Shown in pieces: positions 43,701 to 51,306 of a stretch of DNA of 64,000 nt (position 1 is its first letter; every line of letters starts with the position of its first letter). Source of the stretch: JAXLQL01 sp046331625 (GTDB lineage: Bacteria; Acidobacteriota; Terriglobia; Bryobacterales; Bryobacteraceae); NCBI GenBank assembly GCA_046331625.1, contig JAXLQL010000008.1, positions 62,001 to 126,000 of the forward strand. Direction: 5' to 3'. Made by a program: the position numbers and the translations under genes. Under the pieces are notes generated by a model, which searched no databases, was not told where the DNA came from, and saw only the letters and a program-made list of their open reading frames with translations.

Positions 43701-45637
43701 CCGGAACTCTCCCCAAGGCGCTCATCGCGATCATCGCGGGCGCGGTGGGCTTGATCGGAATCATCTTCTCGGCCGTGATGTTCTTCTCCGGCCGCCGCGG
43801 CGATACGGACATCAAGGCCACCGTGCCCGTGGAGATCCGCAGCAATCCGCCCAGGGCGATGCTCTACCACCGGGGACAGTTCCTCGGCGAGGCTCCCTAC
43901 ACGGCGCAACTGCCGGCAGGCGAGACCGAGATCGAAGCGCGCCTGGATGGCTACGAGAACAAGCGCGTGCCCGTGAAGGTCGCCGCTGGCGGAGCGCCCG
44001 TGGAAGTAACGCTGGTGCCGTTGGGCGCGCAGTTGCGATTGACGCTGCCCGGTTCCACGGCCACGATCGATGGTTCCCCCGTGACCCTCGAAGAAGGCGC
44101 CGCTGTGGTGCCGATCGCGCCGGGCGATCACACGCTGGTGATCAAGGCGGCCGGCGGCACAGCCACGGTTCCGTTCGCATCAGAGATTGGCAAGCCTCCC
44201 GCGGTAGGCAACGTGTCCTCTGGAGGCGTGCAACTGACGGTGGCCGCCACGCAAGGCAACACCGGGTCGCTCTATTGGCCGCGTTCCTTGATCGTGAATG
44301 GCAAGCCGAACGCCACTCCCGGCAATGCGGCCATTCCGTTTTCGATCGGAGACAAACCCGAGATCTCGGTAGTGGAAGGCAACACGCAACGCACGGTAGC
44401 GTTGGCGCAACTGCCTTCTCCCGCGCTGCACGTCGTGGTGAACGATGTCAATCAAGGCACCCTTGTCATCTCCTCCAACGCCGAGGATGCTCGCGTGGTC
44501 GTGGACGATCGCACCATGCCCGGCAGGATCTTCAAGGGCCGCTGGACCGGTCCGCTCGCGCCCGGCAAGCACGTGATCCGGCTTCTGAAAGACGGCTTCG
44601 AAGGCAAGGACCAGACGGTGATGGTCGCCAAAGGGCAGCCCTCGAACGTGACCTTCCAGTTGACAGCCAAGACTTCCACAGCCAAGACCGATCAGCCATC
44701 GGTGCAGCAGCCGCAGACTCCTACGTTCGCGAAGCTGCGCGTTACCGGCGGCACGCCCGAAGCCGAAGTCTCGATCGATGGACGCAAAGTCGGCAGCATC
44801 CCAGCCGACGGCATGTTCATGGCGGGAGAGCTCTCGCCCGGATCGCACAAGATCGGCTTTGGCAAAGCCAATTTCGAAAGCAAGGAAGTGGAGCGGCAGT
44901 TCAGCTCCAACGCCGAGACGGTGATCGCCGGCGCCGATGCCGCGCTCAAGCCCTTCGGCCGCGTGGCGGTGTCGCGCAAGCCCGCTTACTTGAAGGTCAA
45001 CTTCTCGGGCGAGGGACGCTCGGGCGAAGTAACTGGCGACGTTTCCCTGAAGGAAGGGAACTACACGTTCACTGCAGTCGCCGAGGGCCAAACGGAGCAG
45101 AAGACCGTAGCCGTCAAGTCAGGACAGACAGCGCAATTGGCTTTCGACTTCACCTCGAAGCTGGCGCCCACCACGATGGGGATCGAGTCTCTCCGCGGCG
45201 TGCAGCCTCCGCGCGAAGGTTGGAGCTCGGTGAACAACGACGCCTTCGCCATCCTCGAGCTCGATCGGCCCGAAGGCCGTGTCACGTTCACCGCCAAACG
45301 CGGCGGCATCTCGCTCATGCGCAAGCCGATTCGGTGGGTGCTCAACTGGCGCGGAGCCCGCGACTACGTCCTCTTCGAACTCGACCAGAAGGGACTCGAG
45401 ATTCGGGAGTTCCATGGCAACGCAGGTCCGAAGCAGGAGCAGAAGTTCGACTTCGGCAAGTGCGAGCAGTTCAACGTCGCCATTGCGATCGAGGCCAACG
45501 CCGCCCAGATCAATACAGCTTGCGGAGGGACGTCGAAGAGCTTCTCGTGGCCCGGCGCCATCAGTGGTAAGTTCGGCATCGGCGGCCCCACTCAGTTTCA
45601 GGGTTTCCAGTTCGTACGCAAGGTTCCCGGGAAATAG
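40775..45637 (+). CDS. Giant Ser/Thr protein kinase with TPR and PEGA domains
   Basis: 1620 residues, ribosome site GAAGGA. Kinase domain (about 8-265) is complete: GEGGMGVVYRA loop, VALKTI lysine, HRDLKPSN catalytic loop, DFGVAH, and APEQ. A long helical region follows (about 285-905) with TPR-like repeats (ALEKVHQVLQMDPGNPEA, ARQALQNVLQVSPTDAQA). Then come a proline-rich linker, one membrane span (about 981-1006), and an outer part with PEGA-type sandwiches (about 1018-1071, 1228-1284, 1319-1377) and a C-terminal beta domain. The gene follows tssM by 26 bases, so it is very probably the posttranslational regulator of this type VI system, like PpkA. Its length and TPR array are well beyond the usual PpkA. 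Confidence 0.93.
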   Translation: MPVLKGRYELRNVLGEGGMGVVYRAFDLELRREVALKTIRDAQEQTILELFFKESAVLASLQHPNIVDIYDHGEFEEAGIRRPFFVMPLLGGAPLSKLMQTAPQRLTPDRVVSIMVASLRGLQAAHERGLVHRDLKPSNIFVMEDDSVKIIDFGVAHLADSHSSLGMKGTLFYMAPEQLRLEPVTAASDIFSMGVVCFELLTRQRPFRGSNQEEIAEAIRRHVPPPVSELNPAVSAIMSQVVHAAMAKQPYHRFASAREFADALQKSLHGHTVERFDSAKIAPRIRRAGAALEDSEYELADEILRELESEGHMHPELRPLRKQVDQAMRMRTVRQLLESAQRRVKQEEYQLALEKVHQVLQMDPGNPEAAALRSTIESRRSASQVQNWLQLAEQHINNYAFTHARQALQNVLQVSPTDAQALQLLDSVNRKEQEYIQVKREKERDYQSALDNLNRGEISNALSKIERVMELENKAPDRTDVDKAASYHDLYNKVRSEHDALKSALAEAKKLLEDGNHAAAAHVCDSWLEKYPNHALFQSLKFDIGERRRQDLSAFVAKVDGEVQATPDLDRKVSLLEEALVRYPGESHFEQALKGVQARRDHINAQVAKARNLEDRGQYADALAQWGIVRSVYPQFPGLEYEIQRLETRRDNQTRLEQKAREVAQIEAAINLGDYKHALSLVTAAKPDFPDDQEMLGLERVASEGVVRAEKAQALVDEAKRLVDEGKFGEGQGKLEEALRLNPRSNVARALLADSFIKWSSKEMNSDPGRADDLARRALELDPLNPQARNLRTLISDRRRETVVNEILTSVRRHQNDGDIEAALAETRRGLTEFPNEQRLLHADQNIRAVQTETIRQREKASGIERIRQTPAGDLPSMEALLEQTRTMQKEYPGDTEVEELARAIERRKAELVPPPLPKPPTVTPPPPAPSPIAAAAPAPIVPPTVETKLPPPMPPPPKPAATVAVPPVAPVVKKPGTLPKALIAIIAGAVGLIGIIFSAVMFFSGRRGDTDIKATVPVEIRSNPPRAMLYHRGQFLGEAPYTAQLPAGETEIEARLDGYENKRVPVKVAAGGAPVEVTLVPLGAQLRLTLPGSTATIDGSPVTLEEGAAVVPIAPGDHTLVIKAAGGTATVPFASEIGKPPAVGNVSSGGVQLTVAATQGNTGSLYWPRSLIVNGKPNATPGNAAIPFSIGDKPEISVVEGNTQRTVALAQLPSPALHVVVNDVNQGTLVISSNAEDARVVVDDRTMPGRIFKGRWTGPLAPGKHVIRLLKDGFEGKDQTVMVAKGQPSNVTFQLTAKTSTAKTDQPSVQQPQTPTFAKLRVTGGTPEAEVSIDGRKVGSIPADGMFMAGELSPGSHKIGFGKANFESKEVERQFSSNAETVIAGADAALKPFGRVAVSRKPAYLKVNFSGEGRSGEVTGDVSLKEGNYTFTAVAEGQTEQKTVAVKSGQTAQLAFDFTSKLAPTTMGIESLRGVQPPREGWSSVNNDAFAILELDRPEGRVTFTAKRGGISLMRKPIRWVLNWRGARDYVLFELDQKGLEIREFHGNAGPKQEQKFDFGKCEQFNVAIAIEANAAQINTACGGTSKSFSWPGAISGKFGIGGPTQFQGFQFVRKVPGK

Positions 45638-45641
45638 CCAA

Positions 45642-45661
45642 GGCGGGGCCGAAGCCCCGCC
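45642..45661. terminator. Hairpin between convergent kinase and subtilase genes
   Basis: GGCGGGGC and GCCCCGCC pair perfectly (8 bp) around a CGAA loop, five bases after the kinase stop and 44 before the subtilase stop. No T-run is present on either side. A bidirectional terminator is the likely role. Confidence 0.5.
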
Positions 45662-45705
45662 CGTGCCACCCTGCGATCGGAATCGATGGTTATCGGAATC
45701 GATGG

Positions 45706-47388
45706 TTACTCGCCGTAGATCAGTACATTCAAGCTCTCCGGAGTGACCTTTGACGCGTCGCCCCACACCGCGGTGTCGCCCCAAACCACCGTGTCACCCC
45801 ACACGGCGGTGAAGCCCTGGGTAACCGAATCGCCCCAAACCGCACCATCGCCCCAAACCACCGTGTCACCCCACACCACGGTGTCGCCCCAGACGACCGT
45901 GTCGCCCCACACAGCCGTGCTGCCCCACACGGTCTTCGAATCACGCACCAGCGACACTGTCTTGGTGGTCGCGTCATAGCGGACCAGCGGCGATGCCGCC
46001 GAGAGCTTGGCGATGTCGCTGTTGTTCAGCGCGGCCCAGATGTCGAGATATCCGGCGCCCACTGTGAAGATGTCGTACCGGCTCACGTATTGCTTCCCTG
46101 TTAGTGGATCCACCGCCACGCTCGTCCGTGGAAAACTCTTCGTGGCCGTCTTCATCAGGCGCGCCTTCACTTGGTCCGGAGTCAAATCCGGGTTCTTCTC
46201 GAGCATCAGTGCAACCGCGCCGCTGACCACAGGCGTGGCCATGCTGGTGCCGTTCATTCGGTAATAGGAGTACGAGTCGCCGCTGGCCGTCGAAAAATAC
46301 GAGTTGGACACGATGTTCGCCGGATAACCGTTCGAGAGGAATCCCGTCAGGCTGATCAGCGAGATCACCTTGTTGCCCGGAGCCACGAGATCGGGCTTGG
46401 CTACGTGGTCGATCCGCGTGGGCCCCTTCGCGCTATAGCTCGCGATCAGGTCGTCGCTACGCGAGAGCGTGCCCATCGTCTTCATCGCGCCCACCGTGAT
46501 CACCAGCGGGTCGTTGCCCGGCGCGTGAATCGTCGCATACCCTTCGTTGCCCGCCGAGTTGTCGCGCCCCGAATTGCCCGCCGCGGCAACGACCACGATT
46601 CCAGCCTTCACTGCTTTCTCGGCGGCCTGGCAAATCGGATCCTGCTTGTAGCTCTCGAAAATCGGCCGCCCCAGCGAGAGGTTGATCACGCGGATGTTGT
46701 AGGTCTTCTTGAGGTCGATCGCCCGGTTGATCGCCGAGATCACGGCGCTGTCTTTGCCAAGCCCGTTCTTGTCGAGCACGCGCAGGCTGATGATACTCGC
46801 CTTGGTTGCCACGCCGCGGAAGCTCCGGAATCCGGCCAGCGAGAGCGTACCGTTGCCAGCCGCGATCCCGGTCACGTGCGTTCCGTGCCCGAACGGATCG
46901 TACGTCGAGCTCTCCCCGGCGACGAAATTCTCGCGGTACACCACGCGGCTGGACAGTGTGCCGGGCACGCCGAGATCCGCATGAAGGCCCACGCCGCTGT
47001 CGATCACCGCGATGCCCACGCCATCGCCCGTCCAGCCGTACTTGAGCGCGATGTCTGCTCCTACCGCGGGCGACGTGTAGTCGAGGAGACTCTTCACATC
47101 GCGGTCTGGAGTCACGTAGTCGACATCGGCGTCGGAGGCGATTTCGGCGAGCGCACTCGCCGCCGCCGAATAGACGGAAGTGTTGGCGTCGCCGAGGTCG
47201 AACTTGTGCTTGCCGCCCTTCTTTCCCAGCCTCTGGTGATTGTCCGCAGACGGCGCCTTGTGGAATCGGATGAGTACTTGGACCTCGTCCGTTCCAGTAC
47301 GCGAAACGAGGTCTTTCGATAGCGACCCAGCGGTCAATAGCGCGCTCGACGTGACCAGCGCGCCGGCGAGAATTCCGTGGAGTTTCAT
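45706..47388 (-). CDS. Secreted subtilisin-family (S8) peptidase with VWGD repeat tail
   Basis: 560 residues from the ATG at 47388, which opens a signal peptide (MKLHGILAGALVTSSALLTA). An inhibitor-I9-like propeptide (about 30-95) is followed by the S8 catalytic domain with all parts: Asp in AVIDSGVGLHADLG, His in FGHGTHVTGIAAG, oxyanion Asn in AAAGNSGR, and Ser in MNGTSMATPVVSG. After a linker the tail holds ten hexads of the type TVVWGD, then a short end (SLNVLIYGE). The tail could mediate wall attachment, secretion or oligomerisation. The gene is convergent to the type VI kinase. Confidence 0.93.
   Translation of the reverse strand: MKLHGILAGALVTSSALLTAGSLSKDLVSRTGTDEVQVLIRFHKAPSADNHQRLGKKGGKHKFDLGDANTSVYSAAASALAEIASDADVDYVTPDRDVKSLLDYTSPAVGADIALKYGWTGDGVGIAVIDSGVGLHADLGVPGTLSSRVVYRENFVAGESSTYDPFGHGTHVTGIAAGNGTLSLAGFRSFRGVATKASIISLRVLDKNGLGKDSAVISAINRAIDLKKTYNIRVINLSLGRPIFESYKQDPICQAAEKAVKAGIVVVAAAGNSGRDNSAGNEGYATIHAPGNDPLVITVGAMKTMGTLSRSDDLIASYSAKGPTRIDHVAKPDLVAPGNKVISLISLTGFLSNGYPANIVSNSYFSTASGDSYSYYRMNGTSMATPVVSGAVALMLEKNPDLTPDQVKARLMKTATKSFPRTSVAVDPLTGKQYVSRYDIFTVGAGYLDIWAALNNSDIAKLSAASPLVRYDATTKTVSLVRDSKTVWGSTAVWGDTVVWGDTVVWGDTVVWGDGAVWGDSVTQGFTAVWGDTVVWGDTAVWGDASKVTPESLNVLIYGE
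45757..45932 (-). repeat. 18-bp tandem repeats coding VWGD hexads
   Basis: Ten 18-bp units in frame, coding KTVWGS, TAVWGD, three TVVWGD, GAVWGD, a degenerate SVTQGF, then TAVWGD, TVVWGD and TAVWGD. The DNA units differ mostly at third positions (GTG TGG GG[CA] GA[CT]), which shows selection for the peptide. Confidence 0.9.
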
Positions 47389-47721
47389 GACGACCTGACA
47401 TTTGCAAACTTGCACCCAAAACCTCGCCTCTTTGCCTTCAACGAGATTTGACGAACGTCACACGGACACCTTTTCGGGGACCGGAAATTTTGTCGGCAGC
47501 GGGAGTCCCTTCGCGACGGCCTAGGCTCGCTCCGCGTCGATGGGGAGTCTCTTTGGGCAATTCACTCGATGGGTGGGCCACTGATGGTCGCGGTGGGCTG
47601 TCTGACTGAGCCAGCGGAGCTCCGAGCCTCGCCTGCAGGGCACTGGACGAGAGCAGGGGGGCGGAGTGTTGCACGCAGTTCGTTCTAAACTGGGAGGTGC
47701 GCGGCGCGCCAGGAGTATCCC
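47389..47721. other. Intergenic region between divergent subtilase and DUF262 operon
   Basis: About 330 bases without a supportable gene. It must hold promoters for both directions. A TTGCAC box (47665-47670) precedes the operon, but no convincing -10 partner is seen. A G-run (47656-47661) and several short inverted repeats occur. Composition resembles the rest of the window. Confidence 0.4.
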
Positions 47722-48834
47722 TTGTCTTCTGCGAACGACTTATTGGAACTCGAAGAGCTCGAACTCGAGGCGGAGGATCCCACGCCGGACGAGCCGATCA
47801 GGCAACCGTTCGATCCCTCCAAAATCCGCGTCGAAACCAAGCAACTCTCCATCGATTCGCTGGTGGCGCGAATCGAACACGGCGAGATCATACTCCAGCC
47901 CGAGTTTCAAAGGAACGAGGTATGGAAGGACGGCGCGCGCAGCAGGCTGATCGAGTCCATCATCCTGCGAATCCCGTTGCCGGCCTTCTATGTGGACGCA
48001 ACTGACGAAGACAAGTGGCTGGTAATCGATGGGCAGCAACGGCTGAGCACTCTGCGACGATTCGTCTTGGATCAAACACTGCGGCTGTCTGGACTCGAGT
48101 TTCTGACGAGTTTGGAGGGCGCGACCTTCGACGACTTGGCGCGTGCTTACCAGCGGCGGATCAGAGAGACCAACGTCACGGTGCATCTGATCGAGAAGGG
48201 CACGCCGCCGGAAGTCAAGTTCAACATCTTCCGCAGGATCAACACAGGTGGGTTGCCACTGTCAGCTCAGGAAATCAGGCACGCCCTCAATCCGGGTCCG
48301 GCCGGTGAGCTCCTCAAGACGCTGGCTTCGTCAGATGAGTTCCTGGGCGCGACCCGGGGAGGAATCCCATCCAGCCGCATGGTGGACCGCGAGTGTGTCC
48401 TGCGCTTTTTCGCTTTCTATCTTTTGCAGCCGGTCGCTTATGAAAGAGAGGAATTCGATCAATTTCTCAGCGAGTGGATGTCGGCCTTGAATAGCCTGGT
48501 CAGCGCGGAGCCGGCGAGTCTCGAACATCCATTTCGCCACGCAATGGTGCTGTCGTCCCGAATTCTGGGCCCCTTGGCTTTTCGGAAGCGGCGCGGAGCG
48601 CCCGTCAACAAGGCCCTGTTCGAGGCCTGGAGTGTCAACCTCGCCAATCTCGACGACGCACAGGCTGACGCCTTGGCGGGACGCAGCGAGCGCCTCCAGC
48701 AGAAGTTCGCTCAGCTCATGAACGACACCGCGTTCGATCGCGCGATATCGCAAGGGACGAGCCACCCAAGCCGCGTCAGGCTCCGCTTCAGCGAGATCCA
48801 GCGGATCATCGCGGAGACCCTGAATGATCAGTAG
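47722..48834 (+). CDS. DUF262 (GmrS/ParB-like) NTPase-nuclease domain protein
   Basis: 370 residues from a TTG at 47722 with AGGAG six bases upstream. The DUF262 core (about 40-250) shows IDSLVARIEHGEIILQPEFQ and VWKDGARSRLIESIILRIPL. The signature WLVIDGQQRLSTLRRF with the DGQQR loop is present, as is FNIFRRINTGGLPLSAQEIR. In GmrSD type IV restriction enzymes this ParB-like domain binds nucleotides and powers DNA cleavage. Here the DUF1524 HNH partner is absent, and the C-terminal 120 residues are helical. The stop overlaps the next gene by 11 bases. The operon context points to defence. Confidence 0.88.
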   Translation: MSSANDLLELEELELEAEDPTPDEPIRQPFDPSKIRVETKQLSIDSLVARIEHGEIILQPEFQRNEVWKDGARSRLIESIILRIPLPAFYVDATDEDKWLVIDGQQRLSTLRRFVLDQTLRLSGLEFLTSLEGATFDDLARAYQRRIRETNVTVHLIEKGTPPEVKFNIFRRINTGGLPLSAQEIRHALNPGPAGELLKTLASSDEFLGATRGGIPSSRMVDRECVLRFFAFYLLQPVAYEREEFDQFLSEWMSALNSLVSAEPASLEHPFRHAMVLSSRILGPLAFRKRRGAPVNKALFEAWSVNLANLDDAQADALAGRSERLQQKFAQLMNDTAFDRAISQGTSHPSRVRLRFSEIQRIIAETLNDQ

Positions 48835-49936
48835 CCTCCGGCTGCGGAACTTCAAGGGCTTTCTCGATCAGTCATTCGAGTTCGCGCCACTCACGGTGCT
48901 CACCGGTTTGAACGGCTCGGGAAAGTCGTCCCTGTTGCAAGCCTTGCTCCTGTTGCGACAGTCCTACGACCCCTTTCAGCTCTCCCGCCTGATTCTCAAC
49001 GGAAAGCTTGCCCGGCTCGGGAACTTTCGGGATGCTCTGTTCGAATCTGCGCGGCAGGAGGAGATCGCGTTCGAGATGCGAACGGCGTCTGGGAGTGAGG
49101 GATCTTGGAGGTTCTCCTTCGCGTCGCAGCAAGACCGAGTGAGCGAACCGAGTGGCGGACACCCAATCGTGGGCGGCCCGCTTTTCGGCGGTGAGGGCTT
49201 TCGCTTTCTGTCCGCTGAGCGCCTCGGTCCCCGGCATTACTATGGGACGCCCGACGATGCGGATCCACTCGGCATCCAGGGCGAATGGACTCCGCACTGC
49301 CTCGCGATGCATGGCGACCAGCCCATCGGCGTTTCCGAAGTTCATCACTCCGGAGTTGAATCGGCGCACCTGATTCGTCAGACCGAAGCCTGGGTACGAG
49401 AGATCTGCCCAGGGCTGCGGATCCACATCGATCGGGATACGGCGACAGATCTGGTGAAGCTCGGGTATTCGTTCGAAGGGCAACGCGACGTCTCGAACCC
49501 GTATCGCCCAACCAACGTTGGCTTCGGTGTGTCGTATACGTTGCCCATCGTCGTATCGATTCTCGCGGCTAGACCCGGCGACCTGATTTTGCTCGAAGGC
49601 CCCGAGGCGCACCTGCATCCCCGGGGTCAGGTGAAGCTGGCCGAGTTGATGTGCCGCGCGGCCCGAGGCGGTGTGCAGCTCATCGTGGAGACGCATAGCG
49701 ATCACGTGATGAACGGAGTGCGGGTTGCGGTTTACAAGGACTTGGCGAAGCCTTCCGATGTGTGCTTCTACTTTTTCGAGCGGGGCCCCGATTGGCTCTC
49801 CGAAGGTGTGCGCGCGCGGCGGCTGGAAGTCGATCGCAACGGCAGAGTCGCCGATTGGCCTGAAGGGTTCTTCGATGAAATGGACCGGTCTCTCGAGATC
49901 CTGTTGACTCCCAGAGGCGAACCACCCAAGACATGA
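48824..49936 (+). CDS. DUF3696-type AAA ATPase (SMC/RecF-like)
   Basis: 370 residues. The N-terminus reads SLRLRNFKGFLDQSFEFAPL, then Walker A VLTGLNGSGKSSLLQALLLL. The C-terminal part has the ABC/SMC order: FGVSYTLPIVVSILAARPGD with a signature-like region, Walker B LILLEGPEAHLHPRGQ (variant, EGPEAHLHP), and the switch histidine in VQLIVETHSDHVMNGVRVA. The end carries the DUF3696-like segment (VDRNGRVADWPEGFFDEMDR). Related single-gene ATPases (OLD, AbiE-like, RloC, PARIS AriA) act as sensors in phage defence. It overlaps its upstream neighbour by 11 bases and shares ATGA with the gene after it, so all three are made together. Confidence 0.9.
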   Translation: MISSLRLRNFKGFLDQSFEFAPLTVLTGLNGSGKSSLLQALLLLRQSYDPFQLSRLILNGKLARLGNFRDALFESARQEEIAFEMRTASGSEGSWRFSFASQQDRVSEPSGGHPIVGGPLFGGEGFRFLSAERLGPRHYYGTPDDADPLGIQGEWTPHCLAMHGDQPIGVSEVHHSGVESAHLIRQTEAWVREICPGLRIHIDRDTATDLVKLGYSFEGQRDVSNPYRPTNVGFGVSYTLPIVVSILAARPGDLILLEGPEAHLHPRGQVKLAELMCRAARGGVQLIVETHSDHVMNGVRVAVYKDLAKPSDVCFYFFERGPDWLSEGVRARRLEVDRNGRVADWPEGFFDEMDRSLEILLTPRGEPPKT

Positions 49937-50892
49937 TCGAACTCGTGGTCAACGAATTGTCCTTCCGGAACCTGGACGATTCTAGCCGCTGCGCTGCCCC
50001 GGATCCCGCTGTCGCGCGTGAATGGATGGCGCAGTTCATCGAAGTTCTCGTTGCACTGCGCCGGGGAGGATGCAATGGTCCTCTTCGGGTGCCTTCCGCT
50101 TTTCATGCCCAGGAACTTGCAGCAAGCTATGCCTTGATCAACTGGCTCAGTGATGGGCGCACGGATCACGACAAGCGGAGGTATTGGTTGAGGGAAGTGA
50201 CCCGGTATCCCTTGCTCGACAACCTACCGGATTCGCTTGGATACGAGGCCAAGTTCGAGGGCCATAAAGCCGAAGGTCTCCTCGCTGCCCACCTGACGAA
50301 CGGCCTTGCCCTGAGTTGGGCCTCGCACTCCCGATGGTCAAAGCAGGTTCTCGGAATCGTGCTGTCTTCCCTTGGGGCCGATGCTGATGTGCAGACGGAG
50401 ATCGTTTCCGTTCGGAGCGCTTCGACAGCAAGACATGTTCAAGCCGAACATGCCACCTGGATCGAAGCGCGTCGGCGAACAGTGGCTGACGGAGGCCGGG
50501 ATCTGTACCAAAGGCGTTCCGCGCTCCTGCCGCTGTTGGAATTCTGCGACAAGGCAGTGTCTCAACTGGAGGACCTGGATCATCGCTACTTCCACAAAGT
50601 GAGCGAGTGCCTGTTCGATCTCAACCGCGCTTGTGAAATCTGGGAGCCGCCGGGCCAGTTTCCGCACGACACTCTCAGGACGCGGCCGACTCGGGAGAGC
50701 CAGGAGACGATGAAGCAATACGGTGATTTCCGAACGTTTCGATGCTCAGGAAACGTCACCGTGTTCGAGTGGCACATGAAGCTCATGGGCTTCAACCAGC
50801 GCATCTACTACCGGCCGGTCTCCGCAAGCCGGCGAGTGTTCATCGGCTACATCGGCAAGCACCTTCCGACCGTTCAAAACCCCACTCCGTAG
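49933..50892 (+). CDS. Unknown third protein of the DUF262-ATPase operon
   Basis: 319 residues; the ATG overlaps the previous stop (ATGA). No family is recognised with certainty. The N-terminal 120 residues are mixed helix/strand (IELVVNELSFRNLDDSSR, then FHAQELAASYALINWLSDGR). The middle is helical (RSALLPLLEFCDKAVSQLED). The last 60 residues are strand-rich with FRTFRCSGNVTVFEWHMKLM and RIYYRPVSASRRVFIGYIG, a pattern that recalls the RelE/ParE-type sheet. If that is right, it is the candidate effector nuclease of the operon, but this is an impression without a search behind it. Confidence 0.8.
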   Translation: MIELVVNELSFRNLDDSSRCAAPDPAVAREWMAQFIEVLVALRRGGCNGPLRVPSAFHAQELAASYALINWLSDGRTDHDKRRYWLREVTRYPLLDNLPDSLGYEAKFEGHKAEGLLAAHLTNGLALSWASHSRWSKQVLGIVLSSLGADADVQTEIVSVRSASTARHVQAEHATWIEARRRTVADGGRDLYQRRSALLPLLEFCDKAVSQLEDLDHRYFHKVSECLFDLNRACEIWEPPGQFPHDTLRTRPTRESQETMKQYGDFRTFRCSGNVTVFEWHMKLMGFNQRIYYRPVSASRRVFIGYIGKHLPTVQNPTP

Positions 50893-50893
50893 C

Positions 50894-50906
50894 CGGGCAG
50901 TGCCCG
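50894..50906 (+). terminator. Weak hairpin after the DUF262 operon
   Basis: CGGGC, AGT loop, GCCCG, starting two bases after the stop codon, followed by TCTAAGTTCT. The 5-bp stem and broken T tract make it a weak candidate. Confidence 0.3.
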
Positions 50907-51003
50907 TCTAAGTTCTAAGGCGCGCACGAGAAGAATTACCGGATCCTTACAATCTCGAGATCGTACGCTTGCACCCGCATGATCACCCTGCGTGGGCAGT
51001 CGA

Positions 51004-51231
51004 ATGACAACCGTATCTGGGCGCGTGACCGGACTTCTGTGCGAGAACGCCGCGGTGCGCTCGATTCGAGCGCCCGCGAACGCAGTCACGGTTCTGAATG
51101 GCACAGTGCGGGTGGTAGCCGATGCTCGCGGATTCACACCCGCGCGCCTCGAGCTGACGGAGCCCGTCGCGCTCGCGGTGGAGCGCTCACGCGAGCCGAA
51201 TTTGCGCGGCCAAGTCGTGTTCCTGCCCTAA
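51004..51231 (+). CDS. Small hypothetical protein or gene fragment
   Basis: 75 residues from the ATG at 51004 (a GTG at 50992 is also in frame). The product (TTVSGRVTGLLCENAAVRSI ... VLNGTVRVVADARGF) alternates strand-forming residues and may be the last beta domain of a lost larger enzyme. It has no signal peptide or clear ribosome site. A TTACAAT box (50947-50953) lies upstream. I cannot name a family. Confidence 0.35.
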   Translation: MTTVSGRVTGLLCENAAVRSIRAPANAVTVLNGTVRVVADARGFTPARLELTEPVALAVERSREPNLRGQVVFLP

Positions 51232-51306
51232 CGACAGCGAAAAACACGACCGGCCGAAGCGGCGCGGACCGAGTGGACGGCGGATGCTAGCATCGGAATT
51301 GCCCGC

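Noticed and set aside
47438..47674. A 78-codon minus-strand frame between subtilase and the DUF262 operon
   Set aside because: No ribosome site, low-complexity product and no recognisable motif.
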